Shown: positions 58,201 through 64,000 of the stretch, in pieces
Layout: each line of letters begins with the position of its first letter
How positions within the stretch are numbered: position 1 is the first letter of the stretch
Assembly (NCBI GenBank): GCA_039029355.1
Contig: JBCCGI010000004.1
Coordinates: forward strand, 62,001 to 126,000
Reading direction: 5' to 3'
Length of the DNA stretch: 64,000 nucleotides
Source: JBCCGI01 sp039029355
GTDB lineage: Bacteria > Planctomycetota > UBA1135 > GCA-002686595
The notes under the pieces: model-generated
Databases searched by the model: none
Told to the model about the DNA's origin: nothing
The model's input: only the letters and a program-made list of their open reading frames with translations
Position numbers and translations under genes: made by a program

Positions 58201-58505
58201 AGGCGTATGCCGTTCAACGACGAGCCCGACCAGGCCTTTTCGTAGGGGTTCCCCTGGATCGCCATCCTCTGCAGCGGGCGTGCTCGGCTCGAGCCGTCCA
58301 GCCGCATGCCGCGTTGCGCCATGATCGGGAGCACGTCTTGCTTGGCGGTCGCGGCGGTCAGCTGCATCGCCTCGAGCGAGCCGCCGTGGACCGTCAGGAT
58401 GGGATCCTCGACGAGCCCGGGGAGCCGGGAGGAGCCGGCAAGCGCGAGCAGGCCGAGCGGAAGGGCGACGAAGAGGGCGACGTTTCGCGAGAGAGCCGAA
58501 CTCAT
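52167..58505 (-). CDS. Giant RHS/YD-repeat exported protein with dockerin-like insert
   Basis: This 2112-residue protein has a signal peptide (LFVALPLGLLALAGSS) and a long run of YD/RHS repeats (phrases such as YDSSGRRYTYTYGND, YDEMGRVWKTTRHN, YDRFGRVTDTVRYG). The conserved RHS core ends GRWTARDPLDYVDGVNLYQ ... DPFG at about 52640. Just before the core's RHS end there is an inserted aspartate-rich stretch of two loops (DSNGDCDDGD and DLDLDGDVDATDKS, about 52860-53040) resembling dockerin type I repeats, common in Planctomycetes. The 155-residue tip after the core has ten cysteines and no recognised toxin motif. RHS shells encapsulate C-terminal effectors in known systems; here a toxin is possible but unproven. 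Confidence 0.9.
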   Translation of the reverse strand: MSSALSRNVALFVALPLGLLALAGSSRLPGLVEDPILTVHGGSLEAMQLTAATAKQDVLPIMAQRGMRLDGSSRARPLQRMAIQGNPYEKAWSGSSLNGIRLESGTYDVSDVDLALPSDGFSWIVGRTYNNRQDVSGAHVSDGPQGKNWFQVSMPEIALHEAASEVDDVLYLVYGADRFGEFRREGATADTFRGRNGTAGVWHFEDGGATEPDTYTLYDQNGNELVFFGFDDDAAPAEGQLWSITDPDGNKAYVGHATTALTAISSGYTATEGYVSKAYDSSGRRYTYTYGNDAGSTKRLTQVKAEVDDSGWVEVGRVDYEYYGNESHGDTGDLKLVEITTPLTDPGVSSTHKKYYRYWDTGSGGSAHDIKSILGFEGTRSYDWSGDSTFDEGFLTASDTALEAYVDAYFEYSSHKITSAYFNGQCGCSGGSDGLHTISYESNGSFTDTADTYDQTWHSRAVVAQPDGTYLTQYFDEVGQPLSRVLTDGNPTGSVNRWATKVERDANGRVTSVSTSASVTGYTHSTGAITVSTSSGLVWGWSREGSNARSGFLSKKTWKVGSSGSTTTTEEYEYENFSRGINSNESTVYRPILKKVHRYPSEDDQDPGDEETTITDPAESTASLAIESIVTTNPAVATANNGSGSATTRTRYLRDDGTVSFDVDEDGILTYREYTDGQLTKTIQDAESSQTSDFDVTPPADNGAASHRITTYTYDTQGRRETETHADGRVIKLYYTKLADGRLVTLRYNDFVSATPRFYGPVQCSVTNHAGKSEAQATVALTGNDSTTALTGHVDETESDLLAAMDLGSIVRLTTNVYDEAGTRLEESRLYFDVPGSGAGTEGTHYDAMTYGYDDMGRRWRVKAATGTIDRTVFDALGRTSERWMGTNDFSFNGGEALGPDNMVKVEALEYDGDADDGNGYLTKRTEFVQDSATDSRVTTYTNDARGRMLLEARPTAPHALHSYDNLGRRIATGLYSGTGNITAGTTDPASSSGPSDGSTDRLALNRTYYDEMGRVWKTTRHNIDATDGSGDGNLEALNWYDEVGRLVKTDGSQLSKTAFDRLGRQTHRFLLASDNDTLYANATDVAGDIVLEEHQTVYESDDSDDVAMRVTIARHHDDYGSGETLGALDGNGDGDDLLLTAANIAGRPQITAFWYDRFGRVTDTVRYGTYGGSNFDRDGLSVPTRSDTELLMEHSYADDGTVQDVTDPRGLVARTEYDDAGRTTKVIRNYDANVSSGEPSGSDDNQTVRYEYVDGLRTKIVADLPSGSTDQATLYIYGTTNATPSASEISTGHLLRATVYPDSTNSGVTEANINSDSSDVVSFAYNAQGQQVYKKDQEGNVLETEYDDSGRRTKLKVTTLDADFDGAVRRIEWAYTDKGQVDTVTSYDAATSGSAVNQVAYTYDGWGNLTRFRQDKDGAIGGSGYYDVEYSWETATTGRNTLRKTDMTLPSGNVIDFQYLSAGGLHDDEASRVSRLLDGAVRVARYAYSGVGQVVGTDYGQPNIMWELYGSTSGSYPDLDRFNRVTSSRWTTDLATDVDFFDVDITYDRNSNITRVEDNVHVGFDWSYTMDDLDRLSRAERGTWSGSITSQQEDQTWTLDQVGNWDQVTLDFDADNVYTGTDEYDDDRSHNDVNELTGRDTDDNGTDDHTLVYDSNGNLTDDDEDYEYVYDPFGRLRKVNDQPSNLVAEYKYNGLGQMIAVHEDTEPDGDVDGDDEWFYPVHDERWRMVANFREDDSDPKEEWVHHEAGAGGLKGSSYVNAVVLRDRDANTAWTSTSDGTLEERIYYCQSWRGDVSALVDSDGGQVEQVRYSPYGAPFGLPGGDCDSNGDCDDGDTVDSDQIQEWINAAAYDVRGDLDLDGDVDATDKSTVLSFYAGVANGRSVLSTATLANFRGAEGRQVFGFAKKLLQSRNRKTQTSLGRWTARDPLDYVDGVNLYQQTRNNPISRVDPFGLQGVPCPGCDIATSESSLTGNSPLGCFLHVAFTIEEADGGYCASAVEGTLPPGGVGPPAGPVTFSPCGQVVGCTEKVRVEISGMCPVLVGTGTSWSSPVGGWELWSVESVPLPLSAGCNNQPKEISVSLLTVVGGEVGLVTGVHTLSCEECEEVDYFL

Positions 58506-58682
58506 AGCGAGCCTCGAATCGTGGGAAGTGACCCCGAACGAAGCGCGCGCGAGCTGGGCAATAGCGGCGCGCTCTCCGAGGGAATGGGTCGAGCGAGAGC
58601 TGACGATCTGACTCCCCGTCTAACCCATTCGCGTGAGCTCGCAACTCGGAACTACCCTGCGAATTTGTAACACCCGGAGTGA
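58506..58682 (-). other. Upstream region of the RHS gene
   Basis: This 177-base stretch should hold the RHS promoter on the minus strand. I see only a 7-bp inverted repeat (AATGGGT/ACCCATT) about 35 bases apart and no confident promoter boxes. Base composition is less GC-rich than the neighbours. Confidence 0.3.
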
Positions 58683-58880
58683 CTAGAAAACCTCCTCGAT
58701 GATCCGATTCCATACATCCAAAACCGCCCACTTCGAATGCTTAAACGACTTCCAGTCGACGCCGATTTTCCGGGTCGCCGGATCGAGTCCAGGCAGATAG
58801 CTTCGATGAATCGGAGCACGTTCGCGGCTCCGCGCATCCGCGTTCGCTTTGCCACCAATCGCTGATCCACCGGAGGTTCC
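58683..58880 (-). pseudogene. Unexplained C-terminal gene remnant (65 codons, no start)
   Basis: On the minus strand a frame opens after a TGA at 58883-58881 and runs 65 codons to TAG at 58685-58683 with no start codon at its upstream end. Its translation has natural protein composition, unlike the arginine/alanine-rich shadow frames around it. It includes RAPIHRSYLPGLDPATRKIG followed by VDWKSFKHSKWAVLDVWNRI and IEEVF. I do not recognise the family. The GC content is lower than in flanking genes, so it may be the tail of a transferred gene or an old RHS-associated tip, cut off at the start of the neighbouring plus-strand gene. Confidence 0.4.
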
Positions 58881-58882
58881 TC

Positions 58883-59602
58883 ATGTGGTCTTCCAAGCCC
58901 CTGCTCGTCTTCGCCCTGATCGCCGGTTCGGTAGGATCGCTCGTTCTTACGGGGGGAGAGGCCTCGGAGAGCAAGCCGGTCGAGCCTGCATCGACGCCGA
59001 TGGCGGCGACCATGCTCCGCGTTGGACTGGGCGCGGACGCTCTGGCGGCGGCAGGGCTTTCGGCTTCGGACGCGGCGGGCGCCATCGCCAAGGCCGTCGC
59101 CGAGCACGACTCGCACGTGCCCTCGCTTCCGAAGGCGGACGCGCAATACGCCGCGTGTAAGCCTGTTTGCGATGCGCTGGAACGCAAGATCAAGAGCGGG
59201 AAGGACGGCGGTACCGACGTCTCTGACTACAAGGCTGGGATCGCCGAGCTGGCCTCGCTCGAAGCGGCGCGCAAAGGCGTGCTCGACAACGTCTTCGCCG
59301 CCGGGGTTGCGGGCTTGTCCGCGGCTCAGAGGGCGACGCTCGAGACGGTTCGCGCCAACCGTCGGTGGCGGCTCGCAACGCAATACCTGGCCAAGGACCG
59401 CACCGAGGCCCAGTGGGTTGAGCTGCGGGACATGCTGGACGCACGCCGTATCTACGCCGAAGACGGAGAGGCAGAGCCGAAGGAGGTTACGGCCTACCTC
59501 GCGGGCGTGGACGGCGACGCCGGCATCTCGGCCGCCAAGGCGAGCTTGGATGCGAACCTGGCGTCGGTGCAGACCGCCTGGAACGCGGCCGTGACCGACT
59601 AG
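58883..59602 (+). CDS. Exported helical protein of unknown function
   Basis: This 239-residue protein has a signal peptide (MWSSKPLLVFALIAGSVGSL) and then an alanine-rich, charged, mostly helical body with two cysteines (YAACKPVCDALE). GGAGG six bases before the ATG makes the start secure. I do not recognise it. It is followed after nine bases by a secretin gene and is probably in the same operon, so it may be a periplasmic accessory of that channel. Confidence 0.7.
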   Translation: MWSSKPLLVFALIAGSVGSLVLTGGEASESKPVEPASTPMAATMLRVGLGADALAAAGLSASDAAGAIAKAVAEHDSHVPSLPKADAQYAACKPVCDALERKIKSGKDGGTDVSDYKAGIAELASLEAARKGVLDNVFAAGVAGLSAAQRATLETVRANRRWRLATQYLAKDRTEAQWVELRDMLDARRIYAEDGEAEPKEVTAYLAGVDGDAGISAAKASLDANLASVQTAWNAAVTD

Positions 59603-59611
59603 GCGGGCGCG

Positions 59612-61723
59612 GTGCGACGCCTGCTCATGTCGCTGGGGTTCGCCTTGGCGGCGGCCTCGGGGGCTCTAGCTCAGGAGGAGCGCGGGGAGGGACGCTACTA
59701 CGCGTTCCAGGACGCGGTCGACCTGCGCGAGCTGATGGAGCACTGGGTCGGCGCCAAGAGCCTGAACCTGCAGTTCGACCGCGAGCTGCTCGAGGGGACG
59801 GTGACGCTGCGCACGACCACGGGGGTCGGTGAGGAGACGCTCTGGGCGCTGACCAACCGTGAGCTGGTCGCAAAAGGACTCGCCTGCATCCAAGCGCCCG
59901 GCGAGGAGAACCTCAGCGTCGTCGCGCTCGACAAGGCGGCGGCGCTGGCGCGGATCGAGGAGGCGCCCGAGCGCGCCGAGGCCGGCTACATCCGGGTGCT
60001 GCGCTACGTGAAGCACGCCGAGCTGTCCGCCGCGCAGGCGGCGTTGCGACCGTTGCTCGAAGAGACCGGGGGCAAGCTGACCGAGATCGACGCGTCGCGC
60101 CGGTTGCTCCTAGCCGGGTTGAAGCCGCAGGTGCTTCAGGCGCTCGAGGTGCTTTCCCGAATCGATCTGCGCGAGGACCCGCCGGTGGTGTTCGAGGTGG
60201 CCGTGCAGCATGCGAGCCCCGTCGCGGTAAAGACATCGCTCGAGCAGGCGGTCGCGGCGCGGAGCAAGATCTCAGGAGAGCTGAAGGGCACCGTGCTGCC
60301 GCTGGTGGAAAAGGGCACGCTGCTTCTGCTCGCCCCGCCGGTGGAGGTACCCGAGTGGCAGGCACTCATCGAGCGCTTCGACCACGTACGCCGGGCGGAG
60401 ACGCGGCACTACGTGCCCCTGCGCTTTGGACTGCGCGATACGGCACAGCTCCTGGAGAGCACGGTGGGCGCTTCGTCGCGGACCGCGGGCGAACCGGGGT
60501 GGCAGGTCGTGGAGGACGAGCTGACCGGCGTGTTGATCGTGACCGCGACACCGGCGACGCACGCCGAGGTCGAGCGGGCGCTGGAGCGGCTGGATGGCGC
60601 GCCGACCGAAGCGCGGTCGGGGATGCGCTCGATTCCGGTGCGACACCGGGCGGTCGAGGAGGTGCTCGCGCTCCTGGAGCAGATGCTCGACGCGGGCAAC
60701 CTCCCCACGGCGCCCGAGCGGCCCGAAGAAGAGCGAACCGCGAGCCCCCCTGAAGGCGGAACCGGCGGACCGGCGGACGCCTTTCGCTGGCAGGACCGCC
60801 TGACGCTGTCGGCCGACCCGGCGGTGAACCGCATCCTCGCCGTCGGCGAGACGCGCTTGCTCGACCAGATCGAGACGATCGTCGGCGAGTTGGACACGCA
60901 CTTCCCGCAGGTGCTGATCGAGGCGCTCGTGCTGGCGCTGACCGAGGGTGAGGCGTTCGACCTCGGCGTTGAGCTCCAGAAGCTCGGCAGTCAAGGAGAC
61001 GCAAGCGTGCAGCTCGCGAGCCTCTTCGGCCTTGGCTCGCCCGATCCCGCCGGCGGCCTGATCCCGCCCGCGGGCGGCGCGGGCTTCTCGGGCGTGGTCC
61101 TCGACCCGGGCGAGTTCAGCGCGGTCGTGCGCGCGCTCGAGGTGTTGAATCAGGGCAGGTCGCTGACCGTCCCGCGGGTCCTCGTGAACAACAACCAGGA
61201 CGCGACGCTGGCATCGGTTGTGCAGACGCCCTACCTGGCGACGAATGCATCGGACACGGTGGCTACCACCTCGTTCGGCGGTACCTTGGACGCCGGCACG
61301 ACCGTCAGCGTCCAACCCCAGATCGCCGACGGCGACCGACTGATCCTCGACTACCAGGTATCGCTCAGCTCCTTCGTCGGCGAGTCCACCGACCCCGCCG
61401 TGCCGCCGCCGCGGCAGGAGAACACGCTGCAGAGCGTCGTCACGATTCCCGACGGTCACACCGTGGTCCTGGGCGGACTGGAGATCACGACCGAGAGCGA
61501 CGCGGACAGCCAGGTGCCGCTGTTGGGCTCGATTCCCGGTCTCGGGCGGCTGTTTCGATCCAGCTCCACGTCACGCAACAGGAGCCGCTTCTTCGTCTTC
61601 CTGCGCTGCACGGTGATGCGGAGCGAGGGCTTCGAGGAGCTCAAGTACGCGAGCAGACGAGACCTGTCCGAAGCGGAGCTCGAGGACGGCTGGCCGGTGC
61701 TGGAGCCGCTGGTGATCCGATGA
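59612..61723 (+). CDS. GspD-like secretin
   Basis: This 703-residue protein starts at GTG 59612 with a signal peptide (cleavage near GALAQEE). Short N-domains follow: ring-forming repeats at about 125-190 with YIRVLRYVKHAELSAAQAAL, and others near 260-340 and 345-440. The beta-barrel secretin domain spans about 440-670, with SLTVPRVLVNNNQDATL and the signature VPLLGSIPGLGRLFR near residue 635. Secretins form outer-membrane channels for type II secretion or type IV pili. No other Gsp/Pil genes are in view except a TPR lipoprotein that overlaps its stop by ATGA and could be its pilotin. Confidence 0.88.
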   Translation: MRRLLMSLGFALAAASGALAQEERGEGRYYAFQDAVDLRELMEHWVGAKSLNLQFDRELLEGTVTLRTTTGVGEETLWALTNRELVAKGLACIQAPGEENLSVVALDKAAALARIEEAPERAEAGYIRVLRYVKHAELSAAQAALRPLLEETGGKLTEIDASRRLLLAGLKPQVLQALEVLSRIDLREDPPVVFEVAVQHASPVAVKTSLEQAVAARSKISGELKGTVLPLVEKGTLLLLAPPVEVPEWQALIERFDHVRRAETRHYVPLRFGLRDTAQLLESTVGASSRTAGEPGWQVVEDELTGVLIVTATPATHAEVERALERLDGAPTEARSGMRSIPVRHRAVEEVLALLEQMLDAGNLPTAPERPEEERTASPPEGGTGGPADAFRWQDRLTLSADPAVNRILAVGETRLLDQIETIVGELDTHFPQVLIEALVLALTEGEAFDLGVELQKLGSQGDASVQLASLFGLGSPDPAGGLIPPAGGAGFSGVVLDPGEFSAVVRALEVLNQGRSLTVPRVLVNNNQDATLASVVQTPYLATNASDTVATTSFGGTLDAGTTVSVQPQIADGDRLILDYQVSLSSFVGESTDPAVPPPRQENTLQSVVTIPDGHTVVLGGLEITTESDADSQVPLLGSIPGLGRLFRSSSTSRNRSRFFVFLRCTVMRSEGFEELKYASRRDLSEAELEDGWPVLEPLVIR

Positions 61724-62277
61724 GGCAGCCGCTTCTCCTTGCGCTCTTCCTAGCCTCGTGCGCCTCGGCGCCGGCGGGGCCCTACCAGCCCCCGACCGAG
61801 TCGGAGCGCGATACCGGCCGCGCCGAGCGCCTGTCACGCGAGGCCGCGGACCTCATCCCAGCCAACCTCGAGGAGGCCGAGCGGCTCTTGCGCGAAGCGC
61901 TCACCGCCGACCTCTTCCACGGCCCCGCGCACAACAACCTGGGCGTCGTCTTCCTCAAGCAAGACCGGCTCTACGAAGCCGCCCAGGAGTTCGAGTGGTC
62001 CAAGAAGCTGCTTCCCGGCCTCCCCGACCCGCGCGTCAACCTGGGGCTGGTGATGGAGGCCGCCGGGCGCACCGACGACGCCCTGGGGGCGTACGCTTCG
62101 GCGCTCGAGGTGCGCTCGGAGCACCTGCCCGCGATCCAGGGCGCGGCGCGGCTGCTCGTCCGCGAAGGGCGACAGGACGCCCGGCTGGCGGGCTGGCTCG
62201 AGGACATCGCCTTGCGCGGCACGGGCGAGCGCTGGCGGGCCTGGGCACAGCAGACGCGGGCGGCGCGGATCGAGTGA
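61720..62277 (+). CDS. TPR lipoprotein, possible secretin pilotin
   Basis: This 185-residue protein has a lipobox (LALFLASC) and about three TPR-like units (AEAERLLREALT-type, HNNLGVVFLKQDRLYEAAQE, PRVNLGLVMEAAGRTDDALG). Small TPR lipoproteins such as PilF/PilW help secretins reach and assemble in the outer membrane. The ATGA overlap with the secretin gene supports such a partnership here, although the evidence is contextual. Confidence 0.8.
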   Translation: MRQPLLLALFLASCASAPAGPYQPPTESERDTGRAERLSREAADLIPANLEEAERLLREALTADLFHGPAHNNLGVVFLKQDRLYEAAQEFEWSKKLLPGLPDPRVNLGLVMEAAGRTDDALGAYASALEVRSEHLPAIQGAARLLVREGRQDARLAGWLEDIALRGTGERWRAWAQQTRAARIE

Positions 62278-62292
62278 CGCCGCCCTCGCCGC

Positions 62293-63465
62293 CTACTTCC
62301 TGCGCAGCGCCTCGGTCGGCCGCATGCGCGAGGCCCGGAACGCCGGCCACGCGCCGCTGACGACGCCCAGCGCCAGCGAGAACACGATCGCGGTGATCAT
62401 CACCGGCGGCGTGATGCGGAACGCGAAGGCGACCTCGGTGAAGGTCTGGAAGTTGGTGGTGCCCGTCTCGATTCCGTTGAGCGGGAGCACGAGCAGCGCG
62501 CCCAACACTCCGCCCAAGAGCCCCAGGAGGGCGGCCTCGAACAGGAACGAGAGGAAGATCGGGAAGGGCCGGAAGCCGGTTGCCAGCAGGATGCCGATCT
62601 CGTGCGTTCGGGCGGCGATGGCCGACAGCATCGTGTTGGTCGCGGTGAAGACCGCCGCGATTCCCATGATGATGCCCAGGAAGCCGCCGACGACCAGCAG
62701 GACGGCCGACAGAACCTCGGACTGCGAGCTCATGTACTCGCGCTCGGTCTGGGCCGCGGCGGGCGTGTCGGGGTCGGCGCGCAGCGCCTCGTCGAGCGCG
62801 GCGACGTCCGCGTCCGGCACGAGCTTGGCCAGCACGCGGTTGGGGCCGAAGCGCTCCAGGGCCGCGATCATGCGGTCGTAGTCGCCCCAGATCTCGGACT
62901 CGAAGGGGCCGTCGCACTCGAAGATGCCGACCACGCGGAAGGGGGTGACGTTGATCGTCAGCACGTCGCCCACCTCGCAGTTCTGGATGCGGCCGGCGAT
63001 GCGGCGGCCGACGATGACCTCGTCGGCGCCGGGCGTGAAGTTGCTGCCCTCGACCACGCGCACCTCGTCGCCGCGCAGGTCGAAGGTCGCCTGCTGGACG
63101 CCGCGCAGCGGCACGTTGGTCTCGCCGCCGTCGACGCGGAAGCGGCGGACGGCGAGGAAGGCCTCCAGGGACGCCAGCGGCTGGCCGTCGTCGCCGAGGG
63201 CGAACTCGGGTCGCGACTTGGCGATCTTGAGCGCGCCCTCGCGGCGGAAGGCCGACACGCCCTCCGAGAGCGATCCCGGCCGCAGGATGACGGCCAGGTC
63301 CTCGCGCCCGTTGTCGGCGTAGAGCGAGGCGAAGCCCTGCTGCAGCGCGAGCACGCCCGCGAGCGTCGCGACCGTCGCCGCGATGCCGAGCAGCGTCAGC
63401 AGCGTGGCCGCGCGTCGCACGAGCAGGCTGCGCAGGTTGTAGGAAAGCGGAACGAAGCGCACCAT
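62293..63465 (-). CDS. ABC transporter permease, FtsX/MacB type
   Basis: This 390-residue protein has an N-terminal membrane helix (about 20-40), a large periplasmic MacB-like domain (about 45-260) and three C-terminal helices of the FtsX permease fold. These helices include GGFLGIIMGIAAVFTATNTM, the characteristic IAARTHEIGILLATGF loop and GVVSGAWPAFRASRMRPTEAL at the end. Such permeases move lipoproteins, lipids or antimicrobials between membranes, powered by a separate ATPase not in this window. It starts three bases after the preceding permease gene stops, with GGAGGAG as ribosome site. Confidence 0.9.
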   Translation of the reverse strand: MVRFVPLSYNLRSLLVRRAATLLTLLGIAATVATLAGVLALQQGFASLYADNGREDLAVILRPGSLSEGVSAFRREGALKIAKSRPEFALGDDGQPLASLEAFLAVRRFRVDGGETNVPLRGVQQATFDLRGDEVRVVEGSNFTPGADEVIVGRRIAGRIQNCEVGDVLTINVTPFRVVGIFECDGPFESEIWGDYDRMIAALERFGPNRVLAKLVPDADVAALDEALRADPDTPAAAQTEREYMSSQSEVLSAVLLVVGGFLGIIMGIAAVFTATNTMLSAIAARTHEIGILLATGFRPFPIFLSFLFEAALLGLLGGVLGALLVLPLNGIETGTTNFQTFTEVAFAFRITPPVMITAIVFSLALGVVSGAWPAFRASRMRPTEALRRK

Positions 63466-63468
63466 CGC

Positions 63469-63999
63469 CTACTCCTCCGACGCCAGGGACTCGGCGGGAC
63501 GCAGCCGTCCGGCGCGCCAGGCCGGCGTCATGCCGGCCACCAGGCCCAGCCCAACCGCGATCGCGGCGCCGAGCATGTACGTGCCCGGCTGCACGTGGTA
63601 GCCGGGGAAGAACGGCCCCATCACCGTGGAGATCATGGACTCGGTGACGAGCGCGAGCAGCAGCCCGAGACCCGCGCCCAGCAGGCACAAGAGCAGCGAC
63701 TGCGCCACCAGCAGGAAGCGCGCGTCGTTGTCGGTGAAGCCGAGCGCCTTCAGCAGCCCCAGGTCGTGCGTCTGCTCGCGCCCCGCGAGCAGCATCGTGT
63801 TCATCACCGCGAAGAAGACCGCGATCAGGACGCCGCCGCCGATGGTCGACACGAAGAACGGGATGTTGCCGAACATCGTGACGAACTGCTTTTGGAACTC
63901 ATCCTCGCTCGTCGCCTGCACGCGCTGGGGGCCGTTCTCGAAGAGCTGGTCGATCGCGCCCATCGCCGCCACCGCGTCGGCGTCGGGCGAGAGGTAGGC
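63469..63999 (-). CDS. ABC transporter permease, FtsX/MacB type (C-terminal part)
   Basis: The frame runs out of the window at the right edge, leaving 176 residues. They contain the same FtsX features as the next gene: VSTIGGGVLIAVFFAVMNTM, GREQTHDLGLLKALGF, two more helices and the closing PAWRAGRLRPAESLASEE. It is a tandem paralogue of the downstream permease and probably forms a heterodimer with it. The ATG at 63972 is internal; the true start lies outside the window. Confidence 0.85.
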   Translation of the reverse strand, partial: AYLSPDADAVAAMGAIDQLFENGPQRVQATSEDEFQKQFVTMFGNIPFFVSTIGGGVLIAVFFAVMNTMLLAGREQTHDLGLLKALGFTDNDARFLLVAQSLLLCLLGAGLGLLLALVTESMISTVMGPFFPGYHVQPGTYMLGAAIAVGLGLVAGMTPAWRAGRLRPAESLASEE

Positions 64000-64000
64000 C

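Noticed and set aside
1..64000. CRISPR array, insertion sequences, tRNA or rRNA genes
   Set aside because: No regularly spaced repeats, transposase motifs or terminal repeats, and no tRNA-like or rRNA stretches were found on reading both strands.

Overview
The window is a 64 kb piece of a very GC-rich bacterial chromosome. It holds about 38 protein genes, two broken gene remnants, and no tRNA, rRNA, insertion sequence or CRISPR array that I can see. The style suggests a Planctomycetota bacterium, though this is inference. The evidence is an ECF sigma factor of the kind paired with a membrane serine/threonine kinase, a long RHS/YD protein with a dockerin-like insert, many large exported proteins with beta-sandwich tails, FG-GAP and Kelch proteins, system II cytochrome c maturation, and abundant GTG/TTG starts. 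A deep myxobacterial relative is the main alternative.

Layout. 1-4.9 kb: end of an FG-GAP protein, then a minus-strand module of ECF sigma factor, membrane anti-sigma-like protein and TPR-CHAT protease-like protein. 5.0-7.7 kb: a large exported esterase. 8.2-22.4 kb: the centre of interest, a plus-strand electron-transfer locus. It encodes a lipoprotein, ResB, CcsA, a DUF2959-like protein, an inner-membrane ferredoxin/FAD/cytochrome-b-like fusion, a 23-heme cytochrome, an outer-membrane beta-barrel candidate, a 7-heme cytochrome and an 11-heme lipoprotein. Gene order, 4-base overlaps and predicted locations together suggest a complete route for electrons from the cytoplasm or quinone pool across the periplasm and outer membrane. 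ResB/CcsA would attach the 41 haems.

22.5-34.9 kb: a DinB-family gene with a truncated second copy behind it, an ECF sigma factor overlapping a kinase that ends in an FGE-sulfatase-like domain, a Kelch protein, a sulfatase-fold membrane enzyme, a beta-lactamase-fold lipoprotein, an amidase and an MmcQ/YjbR protein. 34.9-46.1 kb: XdhC, an M48 protease and YciB (divergent, with a perfect 16-bp palindrome between the last two), an exported HExxH protease, a bifunctional aromatic-CoA flavoenzyme, a small membrane protein, a GH10-like exported protein and an AlbA_2-domain protein.

46.2-50.8 kb: one large FAAL-ACP-KS polyketide-synthase gene whose acyltransferase has lost its catalytic serine, behind a good sigma-70-like promoter. 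50.9-58.5 kb: an RHS protein overlapping a downstream membrane-anchored beta-domain protein. 58.7-62.3 kb: an unexplained gene remnant, an unknown exported protein, a GspD-like secretin and a TPR lipoprotein. 62.3-64 kb: two FtsX/MacB-type ABC permeases, the second cut by the window edge.
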